Below are positions 52,263 through 64,000 of a stretch of DNA of 64,000 bases, piece after piece. The number at the start of each line of letters is the position of its first letter. Position 1 is the first letter of the stretch. The DNA is from Neocallimastix lanati (nom. inval.) (Eukaryota; Neocallimastigomycota; Neocallimastigomycetes; Neocallimastigales; Neocallimastigaceae). Position numbers and translations under genes: made by a program. The stretch lies in contig JACVTC010000028.1 of NCBI GenBank assembly GCA_016946835.1, forward strand, positions 145,001 to 209,000, given 5' to 3'. The notes under the pieces were generated by a model. That model was not told where the DNA came from and did no database searches. It saw only the letters and a list, made by a program, of their open reading frames with translations.

Positions 52263-52704
52263 AAAAGAAAAAAATATAAATATATATATATACATTAAAA
52301 ATTAAAAAAGTTAGTGTTTAATTATGTTGAATATATAATAATATATTTAACATAATAAAAGCTTATTAATACTAATATTAATATTAATTTTATTATTATA
52401 TATATTTATATAAATAGATAAAAATTGTTTTAAAAGCTATAAAAATCCAAATGGTTTAGCATATCATATAACAAAGGTTCATCAACAACAACATGAAAAT
52501 GAAAGTGATCACTCTCCATCAACTACAAATTCAGAAATGAATAATAAGAAATTTAATAATAATAGTTCATTAACTGAAACAGGATCAAATGACGAAGAAA
52601 AAGAAAAAGCATATAAATGTTCAAAATGTCAAAAAGCTTATAAATCTATTAGTGGCATTGCTGGTCATTTAAAGTCAATTCATAATGAAGATTATAACCC
52701 TTAA
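49959..52704 (+). CDS. Asn-rich C2H2 zinc-finger protein (Sfp1/JAZF1-like fingers)
   Basis: Two exons, 49959-52179 and 52418-52704 (GT-AG intron of 238 bases, phase 1), 835 residues. The first ~600 residues are low-complexity: Asn runs (about 250-316), SPNNNN repeats, a short acidic patch (DDDDNDND) and a basic KKRFK near residue 47. Four C2H2 fingers follow: YQCYYHECIKAYKHLNGILN (from ~619), FKCTIPNCDKEYKQALGLAY (~657), YKCHYKNCFKSYKNPNGLAY (~738, split by the intron) and YKCSKCQKAYKSISGIAGHL (~806). The first three have C-X4-C spacing and the K-Y-K-N-x-N-G-L core of Sfp1/JAZF1-type fingers. Such proteins are nuclear transcription factors; the target genes are unknown. The intron cuts a finger at its first Cys pair, so skipping it would destroy finger three. 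Confidence 0.9.
50708..50906 (+). repeat. (AAT/AAC)n polyasparagine tract
   Basis: In-frame AAC and AAT runs interrupted by TCACCT (Ser-Pro). Antisense frames here are Leu strings and not genes. Confidence 0.95.
51443..51562 (+). repeat. 30-bp in-frame tandem repeat
   Basis: The ten-codon unit encoding NNDNDNNNKN is repeated four times; the first three copies are identical at the DNA level, the fourth drifts at its end. Multiples of ten codons keep the frame. Confidence 0.9.
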
Positions 52705-52737
52705 TTAATTCATTAAAAAGTTATAATTTAATAATAT

Positions 52738-52790
<53 letters not shown>

Positions 52791-53247
52791 AATAATAATA
52801 ATAATTCCTTTTATATATATATTTATTTATATTTAATAATATTATAAATATTACTTTTTTTATTTTGATTTATTTTATTTTATTTATTTATATTTATAAA
52901 TATTATTAATATTTTATTTATTTTTATTTATTTTTATATTTATTTTTGTTATTTATACTATTAAATGAAGAATAATATAAATCATACATACATACACAAC
53001 ATGAAGTAGTTTACAATTTTTTTTTTTTTTTTTTACTTATTATATTTTCATTTTATATATTTTTTGGTTTTGAAAGTAATATTATAATATATATATATAC
53101 TTATTAATAGTGAGTATTAGTATAATTTTTTTTTTTTTTTTATGTTTTTACTATTATTTATTTTTTAAAAATTTTATTTATATTTATATATATAATTTTT
53201 TTACTTGAATTAATCTATTGCAAATAAAATGATATAAAATTATAAAT

Positions 53248-53289
<42 letters not shown>

Positions 53290-53324
53290 AATAAATAAAT
53301 AATAATAAAATAAAATAAAAAAAA

Positions 53325-53369
<45 letters not shown>

Positions 53370-53759
53370 TTATTTATAAAAATAGACATAAATTTATTTC
53401 CTTGTTTTATTTATATTATTATTGTTATTGTTATTGTTATTTATTATTATTATTATTATTATTTTATATATATATATATATTTTAAATATAATAATTATA
53501 ATAATAAATCATATATAATAGAAATAATTTTATTTACAATATTTAAAACATTTCTTCATAGTATAAGATGAATAAACCACAAAAAGTGATATACTATCAA
53601 ATGTAAAAAGATGAATAAAATTAAAATATTTAAATTTTTTTTTTTCTTTTAATATTAAATATAATTTTTCATACGTAATTTTAATATTATTGATTATAAT
53701 TTTTAAAAATATATTTAATTTTATTTCTAAAGCAAAACAAAACACAACAAACAAACAAA

Positions 53760-53795
<36 letters not shown>

Positions 53796-53870
53796 CATTT
53801 TATTTCTGTTCATACAATATGTTTTAAAATTTTATTTTGTTCCCAATTTAATTTAATTCAAGTCTAATAA
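52705..53870. other. Intergenic, simple-sequence DNA
   Basis: No gene seen. A-runs at 52740-52788, 53250-53287 and 53761-53791, (AAT)n at 53327-53366 and (TTA)n near 53440-53462. Confidence 0.75.
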
Positions 53871-54421
53871 TTATTTAATCATTGGTTCCATCTCTTTTAG
53901 TTTAATAGTAGGTGAATATCTTCCAATAAAAAGTTATTAGAAGATACCTTCTTTATTAATTTAAAATTTAAAATTAGTGAAATTACATTTAATATCTTCT
54001 GGCTTTTAACATGTAGTACTAAGAACTTCCACTCCTTTCATTGATAATTTATTTTTAGTTCCATTAATTTCATCAATTTGAATTTGTTCTTTTAAATATT
54101 TATATAATAGTGAAGTATTTTCTCCATTAACATCAATTTTACGAAAGTAATTAAAAGTAGTATTATATTTTAAGAGTATAGAATTGATGAACTTCATCAT
54201 CATTATTTGAAGCTTCATGACCAAATTTATTACAATGAAAATCTAAAATATCTAATCCTTTATTATAATACTTTTTATAGAGTTCTTCCAAGCCCTCATA
54301 TTAAGGAGTAAACCAACAACCTGTGACAGTATTAACAATAATTAATACTTTATCTTTTTAATTCAGCTAAAGCGAAATCTTCACCATTTTTATTTTTAAC
54401 TTTAATATAGTAAATTCTCAT
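53871..54421 (-). pseudogene. Glutathione peroxidase pseudogene
   Basis: Reading the - strand from 54421 gives MRIYYIKVKNKNGEDFALAE, then after a frame break KVLIIVNTVTGCWFTP, a TAA where Gln is expected, and YEGLEELYKKYYNKGLDILD, FHCNKFGHEASN, FRKIDVNGENTSLLYKYLKE. After further breaks come IKCNFTNFKF, INKEG, RYSPT and KEMEP before the stop at 53871. Every block of a full-length (about 160-residue) non-selenium glutathione peroxidase is present in order, including the catalytic Cys in NTVTGCWFTP. At least four lesions (frameshifts and stops) make it non-functional under the standard code. The family reduces peroxides with thioredoxin or glutathione. No introns were needed to read it. Confidence 0.82.
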
Positions 54422-54983
54422 CTTTTTTAATAATATTTCTTTTGAAAATAAAATATAAAATATAAAATATTTATTTTAACTTCTTTTATAATGATGACAT
54501 TTTTAAAAGTAAAATCCTTAATATTTATAATTTATAAATTTAAATAAAAATGTTAATAAATATATAAAGGTATATATATTTATATATTTATGAAAACTAA
54601 TTAATATCATTATTAATAATATAATTATTAAAATTGAACAAAATAAAAAAATCAAATATTTTATTAATAATGAATCTGTCATTTTTATAATTTAATAACA
54701 TAATTTTAATTAATATTAATTACTAAAAATAATTAATATTGAAATAATTATTATGAAAAAAATTTAGTGTTACACAATTAGAATCAAATAAAATTTTTTT
54801 TACTTTTACAATTAAATATATAATTTTTTTTTTTATATTATTTCATTTTGAAATGATTTAAATATTTTTTATTTTGACATCTTTCCGAAATATCTTTTAT
54901 TTTTTATTTTTTTTAATTGTAAATACTATTTAAATTCTATTATCATTTTTAATTATACTATGTCTTTTTAATATACTTACTTA
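54422..54983. other. Spacer between the two glutathione peroxidase remnants
   Basis: A/T sequence; no further peroxidase blocks seen. Confidence 0.6.
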
Positions 54984-55072
54984 TGATACTTTTTACAGAG
55001 TTCTTCCAAACCCTCATATTAAGGAGTAAAACCTGTGACAATATTAGCAATGATTAATACTTTATCTATAAT
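54984..55072 (-). pseudogene. Second glutathione peroxidase fragment
   Basis: The - strand reads DKVLIIANIVTGFTP, TAA, YEGLEELCKKYHK. It is a copy of the active-site region of the pseudogene next door. It shares the TAA at the Gln position, but the two residues of the catalytic Cys-Trp are deleted. Flanking blocks are absent, so it is a short duplicated piece. Confidence 0.75.
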
Positions 55073-55322
55073 TATTATACAAAAATATAAAATAATTCAT
55101 ATTTTATAAATTGTAATTTTAAATAACAATATTAAAAATATTAAATATGCATTAAATCAATAATTTACTTTAAATTTTTTAAATATATATATAATGTATA
55201 TTATTAATAAAAAAAGTTATAATAATAATAAAGAATTTATTAGTATTATAATTTTTATGAGTAATTTATTATGATTAATAACAGTGTTTTATTATATTTT
55301 TTTTTATTATTATTACTTCCTA

Positions 55323-55410
55323 TGTACACCGCTCTTGGTTTCAGCCCTCCCCCTCAGGGGCAGTGGGAATATTGAGGTAGTCACACACTTCCACATAGAC
55401 AGATAATGTG
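55323..55410 (+). repeat. GC-rich dispersed element, copy 2
   Basis: A GC-rich island starting TGTACACCGCTCTTGGTTTC, with a CCCC-TCA-GGGG hairpin (55350-55360), then the core shared with copy 1 (TGGGAATATTGAGGTAGTCA) and CACACTTCC. The order of shared blocks is the same as at 47198-47293; similarity fades after AATAATGT. It lies about 250 bases from the glutathione peroxidase fragment. Confidence 0.6.
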
Positions 55411-55632
55411 TTTATTATAATATTTTTTAAATATTTAAGAGTAATATATTATTATTTATAAAAGTGTTTATTATATGAATTTATTAATAGACTACTCATA
55501 ATAATATATGATATGAATAATATCAACTCTATACTAGATAAACTATTGCTATTTAGAGATAAAATTAAATATATTGATGTAATTTTATTACACATATTTC
55601 TATTTTATATAAAAATATTTCATATTATTATG

Positions 55633-55663
<31 letters not shown>

Positions 55664-56881
55664 TATATTTATTGATTTATAATAATAGTAGTAGTGGTTA
55701 CATACCAAGAACACTTTTTTTATTAAAGATATAATCAAATATAAAGTTTAAATATATTTAATTTTTAAATATTTCTAATTTATATAAAAATATTTTATAT
55801 TTTTTTATAAAAAAAAAAATTATATAAATTATAATACACTTTTCTTATGTATTTTTTAAAATTAACATGTTCTAAAATTAAATTATATTTAAAAAAATAG
55901 TTGCAATTTTTAATAAATAATTAAATAAAATCTTAGATATATATTAAAATTAATTATTAAATATTAAAGAATTTTTATTTCATCATATGTAAAATTTTAT
56001 TAATTTATATGTTTTGTTATAAAAATGTATTTTATTTATTATTAAATATTGCTTATATAATAAAAAATTATTAATGAGAATAATGGTATTAAATTTGTAT
56101 TTAAAAAAAAAATAAAAAAAAAAATTATTCATGTAAAAGTAAATAAAAAAGTGTAAATATATATATTTAGCTACTAATTTATTAATAGCTTCCTATCTCA
56201 ACAAAAAAAAAAATAATAATATATGTAAACAACTGAATTTAAAATTAATAACTATATTACTAATGATAATTTATAGTAAAATGTCAAATAACAAGAATAA
56301 AAAAAAAATAAAAATAGAAAGTCATAGACAATATATTAAAATAAATAAGTATGTATATAACTTCATATCTAAACAAAATATTTAACATAAAAATATATAT
56401 AAAAAACTTATTGAATTTAAAAGTAATATATATTTTTAAATAATTTTTTTTTATATATACTTTTTGATTATTATTATAAAAAAAATAAAGAAAATGTATA
56501 TATATATATATATATAAATAATTAAAATTTAATTATAATTAATTATGTATTTGCTTCTTTCTCTCTCTCTCTTTTTTTTTTTTTTTTTTTTATTAGTTTT
56601 GTTATTAATTTTTATTTATTTATTTTGTTATCTCTACTTTTTTTTTTCTTTATTTATTCACATATATTGAATATTTATTTATATAAAATAAAATAAAATA
56701 AAAAAAAAAAAAAAAAAAACATATATATATTTTTTTCTTTTGACTTTATTTTTATAAATATATCATAATTAATTTTTTTTTCTGTATATTTTTCTTTTTA
56801 TTTTTGCTGAAGTTAGTAGACTTAATAATAAAAAAAAAAAAAGAAAAGAAAAAAAGTCTCTTCCCAAACTTCTAAGCTTTC
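55411..56881. other. Intergenic, simple-sequence DNA
   Basis: No gene seen; A/T tracts and T-runs up to the stop of the p24 gene. The + frame at 55513-55734 is low-complexity with no family resemblance. Confidence 0.65.
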
Positions 56882-57673
56882 TTAGATTCTTCCCTTAGTG
56901 GAGGAGAAGAACTTTCTAATGAAAACGACTTGAAGAACAGACATTGTAACAATTAAAATACTTTCAAATAATGCAAACCAAAAGACTTTACTTTCTGTAC
57001 TAACGACTGTAGAATGATTTCTGTTTTGACGAGTTCTGAAATATCTGGCGTATTTTTGAATTACATTTAACTTATTGGCAAGATAGTTAAGTGATTGTTC
57101 CATAGGAGTAAGTACTTGTTCAGAGGTTTCAGAAAGTGGTGCAGATTCTTTTAATTCATGTTCAATATTAATTTCAAAATCTACCATCTTTTCAGCAAAA
57201 GTAGACATGGTATTGGAGAAGCAGAATTTGTGATCACCAGCAAGTTGAGAAGTGAAAACATATTCACCTTGTCTTTCACTAAAACCATTTAATATAATTT
57301 TATCATTTGGACCTGTAACTTCAAAATCAATATCGAAAGCACCACCAGATTGTACCTATTAAATATTTTTATAATTATATATATATTATTTTTTAATATA
57401 TTTTTAAAAATAGATATTATATATACATATATTTTATATATAAAAATAATAATAATTTATTATTTTTTAAAAAAAAAAAAAAAAATTTAATATTATTTTA
57501 CTAATATTTTATATATATATATAATTATTTTTTTTTTCTTAAGGAAAAAAAATAATAAATAATGTATTGAAAATTTAATAATTAATTCAATTCATTTACA
57601 TAATATTGTGATATATATAAATGAATATACATATGAATATGTTGATTTTAACTTTTAGTTTATATATTTTTTA

Positions 57674-57705
<32 letters not shown>

Positions 57706-58093
57706 GTTCATTTGATTGCTTGCTTATATATTTTTTTTTATTTTATTGTTATTTTTGTTATTTTTGAATTTATTTATAACAATAAAAAAAAAATATTATC
57801 ATAAATTATTTTATTGTATATCATCAAAACAATTAGTTAGTACTGTTTTAATATTGATGAAACTTTTTTTTTTTATTGTTTTTTCTTAAATTCATTGTTT
57901 ATAATTATATTGAAGGGTTTATTATTTTAGTTATGATACTTACAGCAAAATAGAATCCAACTTTTTCACCTGGCTTACTAACTATACCATAGAAGCAAGC
58001 ATTTTCATTTGGAAACATTCTATAAGTATAACATAAACTTAATTCTATGCATACTGCTAAAAATACAAAGAACTTTGTAACTTTATTTATCAT
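56882..58093 (-). CDS. p24 family cargo receptor (emp24/gp25L/TMED)
   Basis: Two exons, 57944-58093 and 56882-57355 (588-base GT-AG intron, phase 0), 207 residues, the usual p24 length. p24 proteins cycle between ER and Golgi in COPII and COPI vesicles as hetero-oligomers. It has a signal peptide (1-21, VTKFFVFLAVCIELSLCY) and a GOLD domain with the Cys pair (Cys33 in NENACFYGI and the Cys in HKFCFSNTMSTFAEK). FYFAVQSGGAFDIDFEVTGP and ERQGEYVFTSQLAGD resemble the gamma (TMED1/5-like) subgroup. A heptad stretch (LNYLANKLNVIQKYARYF) follows, then one membrane helix (about 172-194) and a short cytosolic tail starting RKFF, with the double Phe expected for COPII binding. The tail ends KGRI, not a KKxx signal. 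Subgroup assignment is by eye. Confidence 0.93.
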
Positions 58094-58831
58094 TTTTTCT
58101 CTTTTTATATATTTTATTTAAATTTTTATTTCTTTTTTTTTTTTTTATTTATTTATCTTTTTCGCTATTGTATTTATTATGCTTTTATTTTTATTTATTT
58201 ATTTTTCTTTTCTTTTAATAAATATCAAACTTGTCTTTTTATTAATATTATTTATTTCCTTTGTTATTTATTATATATACATTTTTCAATTTATATAAAT
58301 ATTTTCAAAAATTGATTCGTTTATATTTTAAAATATTAAAAATGAAATATATATATATATATATATTAAATATATAAATAATAAGTAAATTTATTATATT
58401 AAAAAAAATAGATTAGTCTTTCATTAAATACTTATTCATTTTATATAATAAAATATAAAAAGGATAAATATAACTTAATAGTGCCATATTTTTATATATA
58501 CAATTAATAATTTATTTATTTATTTGAATAATATTATGAATAATATATATATATATTTTATTATTATTAAAAATTTGAAAAATGGATGGTTTATATTGAT
58601 ATTTAAATTATTTTTAAAATTATTTACTTTTTCAAATAACAATAAATTTTACTCACTTTATTTCAAATAATTTATTTTATTAATAAAAGTATTAAATAAA
58701 TTTCTTTAAAAAAAAAATATATATATATATATATAATAAATAAAAATAACTATATCTTTTTTTTTTTTTTTTTTTTTTTTCTAATTATTTATAATAAATA
58801 TTAATATTTTTATTATATACTTTATATTTTA

Positions 58832-58868
<37 letters not shown>

Positions 58869-60674
58869 ATATCAATTTCAATAATATTAAAAAAAATTAA
58901 TTCTTTATTAGTAAATGTATAAACAAAGAAAATTAAAAAATATAAAATATTTTTTTATATTTTTATATAAAATAAAAATAAATAATAATAAAAATAATTG
59001 ATTTATATATTTATTTATTTATTTATTTATTTACGTATTTAATTAGATTTTTTCAATTTATATTATTAATATTAGTTATTTAATAATTATTTCGTTTCTC
59101 AAATTCTATTGGTTCATTTCAACTTTAAAATTGTAGAAATATTGAAATATTAAATTTTTTTTTTTGACAATTTTAAATAATGTATACAATAAATTGTTTT
59201 TCTATTATATTTTTTTTTTCATTTTTTTTCAAACCTTATAAAAAAATTAGTATATTCATAATTTTTATTTGATAGTAATATTAAAATAATAAACCAAAGA
59301 CTAAATTTTCATTTTATTTCAAAAATAAATTTGTAAAGTACAGATTATGTATATTTATTGATGATATTATCCATATTTAATTAAAAATTAATTTTCTTGA
59401 TTTATAAAAAAATAAAAAAATATTTCAAATTATTCTATTCATTTTATATAAATTTTTTTCATCCTAAAATTAATATTTCAAATAAAATAAAAATAAAATA
59501 AACCTTTTTTTATTTAATTATTATCCATAAGTAGTAATATTTAATAATAATAAAAAAATCTTCTTTATTTACTCTATCAAAAAAAGTAAAATGTTTTAAT
59601 TATTTATGATATTATAAATATTAGCATTATTTGCATTTTGTACTAACACTATTTTCTTTTTTATTAAAAAAAAAAAAAAAAAGTATTTATAATTATATTG
59701 TAATTTATTAATATTATATAGAATTTAACATATAATAATATATAAGTCATTAAGAAATTAATATATATAACTTTTTTTTTATCTGAAAAAATAAATAAAA
59801 TAAAATAAAAAATAGTAAAAATTAGTGTATAATAAACTAAAAAATTAAAAAAAAAAAAAAAAAAAGTATATATACTCTCTATTTATATATATTTTTTTAA
59901 TAAAATTAATTCCTTATTTGCTTTTATATTAATAGCAAAAGAAAAAAATTTTAATACTTTTTTTTTTTTTTTTCTGTTTTGTTTTGTTTTGTGTTTTTTG
60001 TTTTGTTATTATTATTATTATGTTGATATATTAGACTTTAATTAACAATATTTATCAAAATTTTAAATTTTTTTTATATTATTATTAATTTTATTTTTAA
60101 AATGTAAAACAATGTAGTTTTAATCTTTAAATAAAAAAATTTAAAATTGAAAATATTTCCTCTATATCTATATATGTTTAAATATATATATATTTTCTTT
60201 TTTTTTTTTTGGTTTTTTTTTTTTTTTTTTTTTTTTTGGTTTTTTTGTTATTTTTATATTTTCATATTATTATTTTTTGAATTTATTATTATTATTTTTT
60301 TTTATTGTTTTATTAATTAATCAGTTTGATTTTTTTTATTTTATTAATTTTTATTTATTACTTATTATTATTATTTGTATTATTATTTTATACTTTTTAT
60401 TTTTACTTTTATATTTATTTTTTTATTTTTTATTATTATTTAATTTATATTCTTTTAAAACTTATATATATTATTTGTTTGTTTCTTTTTTTTTTTTTTA
60501 TATAATAATTATTATTTTATATATATATATATATTTTATTATTAGTTTTTATATTATATGTATTGTATTTTGGATAAAAAAAATATTTTCATTATTAAAA
60601 AATTTTAAGTTATATTGATACTGATTAATATTCTTTTAAAATTTTGATAAAATAAAAGATATTAATTATTAAAT
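58094..60674. other. Intergenic, simple-sequence DNA
   Basis: No gene seen. T-runs at 58757-58781 and 60212-60237, an A-run at 58838-58866. The + frame at 60277-60618 is a Phe/Leu/Ile/Tyr string from T-rich DNA. Confidence 0.7.
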
Positions 60675-63600
60675 TTAGAAACTTGGAAATTGGGCTTGAA
60701 ATCCACCCATATTATTATTTAATGAATTTTGTGATGCGCTAGAATTTGGATACTAATTATTATATTTTTTAAAATAAAAAAAAAAATTAATTATTTTTAT
60801 TTATTATATTTATTTATATTAATATTAATATTTTTTTTTAAAAAGAAAAAAAAAAAAGATTAATTACAGTAAGCATTAATGGACCTTTTGGAGCATCGTT
60901 AACTTCTATTAATATGTAAATAATTAATAAAAAATTAATATTAATATTGTTTCATTATTTAATAGTTATTTTTAACTTATTTTAAATTTATAGTTTCTAA
61001 TATTTACCTTCTTGCTTAGCTTTTTCTTTTTCTAATAATTCTCTTTGCTTGTTTATTTTATCTAATTCATCAATCTATCGATTTTTATTATTTATAATTA
61101 AATAGTGTTAAAAATAATAAATATTTTGTAGTGAATAAGAATAAATATATACATAAATAAATAAATTAATATTATAATGGTTTAATTATTATTATTACTA
61201 TTATTATTATTATTTATATTATTATTATTTTAATTTTTTATCTTATTATTTTATTATTCTAATTTTTCTATTCCATTATTTTTTTTTTTTATTTCTTTTA
61301 TCTGTATTTTTTATTTTTTTTATTCATTATTATTACCTTTGGTAAGTATTCACGCATAACTTGGATAAAGTATGGCATAGCAAAGTCCTTAATATTATTA
61401 CGCCATACAATTTCAAGAATAACATCTGGTTTTAATAAATCGTAACAAGTGAAAAGAGCAGCAGCAAAACATTCATACTTCTTAGAATCAACAAAGAATC
61501 TAACAAGTTCTTCAGCAAGTTCTTGATCCTTTGATTCAGCAACAGTTTCCATAGCATCCTTAAATAAATTATCTTGCTTTGATAAAGCAACTGATTGCTT
61601 CCAACGTCTATTTCTCTTATATAAATGTGCAGCAATTCTACGGAATTCCAATAATTCATGCTTTTCTAACTTTTGAGCTAACGAAATGTTATCAAAGTTA
61701 TCATATTTATCAATAGATTCTCTTAAAGTTTCAAAATCTTCTTCATCAATTAATAATTCATTGTAAGCAGTGTTTAAGGCACGATTGTTTACCTTTTGAA
61801 CATTAATCATATATGGCTTAATTAATGGTAAATTATTAGAATTCTTGAACATATTTACTACTCTAGTATGATCAATTCTTGGAGTTAAAGTTTCTAAAAG
61901 ATCATTTAAAAGAAGTGGTTGTTCATCTAAATAGAATTGAAGAGCTTTGTAATATAATTCAAGGTTAGTAACTTTTACAATGATTTCCTTGAAATTATTA
62001 TGTTCAAAAGCTTCAGCAGAATGGTCCATGATAGCATTAGCAGCATTATCATATTCATCATCATGACAATATAAGTAAACAAGTTCTGGATATAAGTGAT
62101 TTTGCTCACATGCTCTAATAACCTTTGGAGTATTAATTCTATTAGAATATAACTTTAAGTGACCCATTAAGTCGTCCATACGATATTTAGAATATAAGAT
62201 AGCTAATTCGGTAAACATACCCATATGAGCACGTTCAAGACCGAGACCAGATTCAATTAATTCCATTAATTCATTGAAGTAACCTTGACTTTCATATAAA
62301 TTAATTAACTTTTCTAATTCTTCTGGATGAACAATTAAATTCAAACCACAAATTTGAGCAAGTTTGAATTCCTTTTTTTCCAAACAAGCTTCATTAACCT
62401 TATTCCAAACCTTAGTACTGTTTGCCTTTCTGGCACATTCGACAGCATTTTGATATTCATTTAAGTGAACTAAAGTAGTTGATAAGAAAGCCCAGTTGGA
62501 AATACTGTTAAATAATATCTTAGCAGCACTGTATAACTTATCATTATAACAACGTTCACCTGCAACTTGAATTTGGGCTACATTTGGACCTGTAATAAGT
62601 TTTTCAATATCTTGATTACGGTCTGTCTTAGCATAGGCATAAATTAACTCAGTTTCAATAGCTGGTTCCCTAGATTGAATTCGAGCCATAGTAAGATAGT
62701 TAATAAGAGTATTATAATCTTCTGTAGCTTCGCAAGCTCTAATAACTTCACTATAATTGTTTGGATCATTAGCCTTGATGTATGAACTGACAGCTTCCTT
62801 AACTTGATTATTAGCTAATTGGGCCTTAGCTAAACTACTCCAAACTTGTGGGAAATCAACACGTTCAGCAAATTCATAAGCACGATCGATATTCTTAATG
62901 TTATCAATTAAAACATTAACAGCTTCTAATGGTTGATTACACTTCTCATAAATAGTGAATGCTTCTTCAAACATATTATTAGTAATAGCAATATTGGCAA
63001 TTTCTGGACCATCAAAGTTATTTAATCTTGTAATGTAATCCATAACACGTGGAGAATTTGCCTTAATAGCAGTTAAGATTAAAAGATTTTGAAGATTTTT
63101 ATTTTCACTGAATTGTGTTGGTTCTAAAATAAGTTTTTCCAATAATTCGATTAATTCATCTGGTAAATCAGCAGTCATGAATGCTTTAACAGTAACTGAA
63201 ACATCTTCTGGATCTTGACTTTCTGGAAGAGCAGTACCAATAATTTGATCAAGTAAAGATCTTAAATGAGTATTAGTTTTAGTTAAAACAACTGCCCAAA
63301 GAGATGGATCACGTCTCTTAACTAAATATCTGGCTTGATGCTTGAACATAGAATTTTCATTTGTAATTAAAAGTAATTCAGTATCACATTGGCCACGTTC
63401 ATAACATATAAATGCTAAGTATGGATCTCTCTTTTCACAATATTTACCAATAACCTTTGGATCATAGAACTAAATAAATATCATTTTTATTGATAAAAAA
63501 AAAAAAAAAAAAAGAAGAAAAATAATAAAAATAAATTAAATTAAAAAAATTAAAAAAATATTGATTAGAATTTTTCTTTCTCTATCTTTTTATATAAATA

Positions 63601-64000
63601 ATTTAATATATATATTTTAAAAATATTTATTTATTAAAATATATAAATATATTTTACTTGATTTTCTCTGAGGAATTTTTCAGCATTATTGTTAGTATCA
63701 ATAGTAATCTTAGCAATTGCATTGAATAATGAAGTATCTGTACAACCTTCATTAAGTTTCTTTTCTAAGAATGGAAGTAGTAACTTTAATCTATTTCTCT
63801 TTTCACATTCATTAACAAGTTCATCAATTGGAATTGGTCCTTGAATAGACATTAATAAACTTTTAATAGCATTTTCATCACAATCAACATCTAATAAAGC
63901 ACCAATAACTTCTGGGGTACGTGAAGTATTAACTTTTTGAACGTAAATTTCAATATTAGTGAAACTATTGTTTTGATATAAGTATAAAATTAAATCGTGA
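60675..64000 (-). CDS. CHC1: Clathrin heavy chain, C-terminal half (5' end outside window)
   Basis: Five exons in view: 63658-64000 (cut by the window end), 61337-63469, 61008-61074, 60868-60905, 60675-60752, about 886 codons. Clathrin heavy chain forms the triskelion leg of coated vesicles at the plasma membrane, Golgi and endosomes. The sequence follows the family closely, for example [90 protein letters not shown] and [17 protein letters not shown]. These are the repeats of the distal and proximal leg (family residues from about 760). The last three short exons encode the trimerisation-end coiled segment ([20 protein letters not shown]) and a short Asn/Ser tail ending FQAQFPSF. The terminal domain and linker (about 760 residues) lie beyond 64000. 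Exon phases all agree. Confidence 0.96.

Noticed and set aside
53871..55072. A changed genetic code in which TAA means Gln
   Set aside because: The glutathione peroxidase and LINE relics have TAA at Gln positions, but CBP80, clathrin, Spc3, the exchanger and the p24 gene use CAA for Gln, have no in-frame TAA and end at TAA; the relics also have frameshifts.
60277..60618. 113-codon + strand frame of Phe/Leu/Ile/Tyr
   Set aside because: T-rich simple sequence; looks like a membrane protein only because of base composition.

Overview
This window looks like nuclear DNA of a very AT-rich fungus. Genes are split by many small GT-AG introns, proteins carry long asparagine runs, and the space between genes is almost pure A/T with homopolymers, (AAAT)n and (ATT)n tracts. 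The protein families (PSP1 C-terminal domain, Spc3, p24, cap-binding protein, clathrin, an Sfp1/JAZF1-like zinc-finger protein), together with LINE, Ty3 and Ty1/copia remnants, fit an anaerobic gut fungus (Neocallimastigomycota). That placement is inference from composition and gene style, not from a marker gene.

Layout. 1-1584 is a composite pentanucleotide satellite. 1585-8537 is a graveyard of retroelements: Ty3-like gag pieces on the + strand, then three LINE copies (A, B, C) on the - strand inserted next to or into one another, one of them with a nearly intact reverse transcriptase. 9654-12254 (-) is a PSP1-domain gene. 12255-23384 is an 11-kb gene-free AT desert. 23385-29409 (-) is the nuclear cap-binding protein CBP80, resolved here into 16 exons. 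33606-38378 (+) is an NCLX-type cation/Ca2+ exchanger in 9 exons, one followed by a GC-AG intron. 40201-41461 (-) is signal peptidase subunit Spc3 in 6 exons. 42841-45756 is a second retroelement island (Ty3 RNase H and integrase on -, LINE copy D on +). 49959-52704 (+) is an asparagine-rich four-finger C2H2 protein. 53871-54421 (-) is a broken glutathione peroxidase with a second fragment nearby. 56882-58093 (-) is a p24 cargo receptor. 60675-64000 (-) is the C-terminal half of clathrin heavy chain, running off the window.

The intact genes are housekeeping genes with no operon-like logic. Several serve the secretory/endomembrane system (Spc3, p24, clathrin), which is probably coincidence. 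All exon models were made by hand from reading-frame continuity, splice-site dinucleotides and family resemblance; every multi-exon CDS sums to a multiple of three. I found no CRISPR array, operon, rRNA or convincing tRNA, and no clear new multi-gene system. The most interesting material is the retroelement archaeology, a pair of GC-rich repeats of unknown nature, and the decayed glutathione peroxidase.
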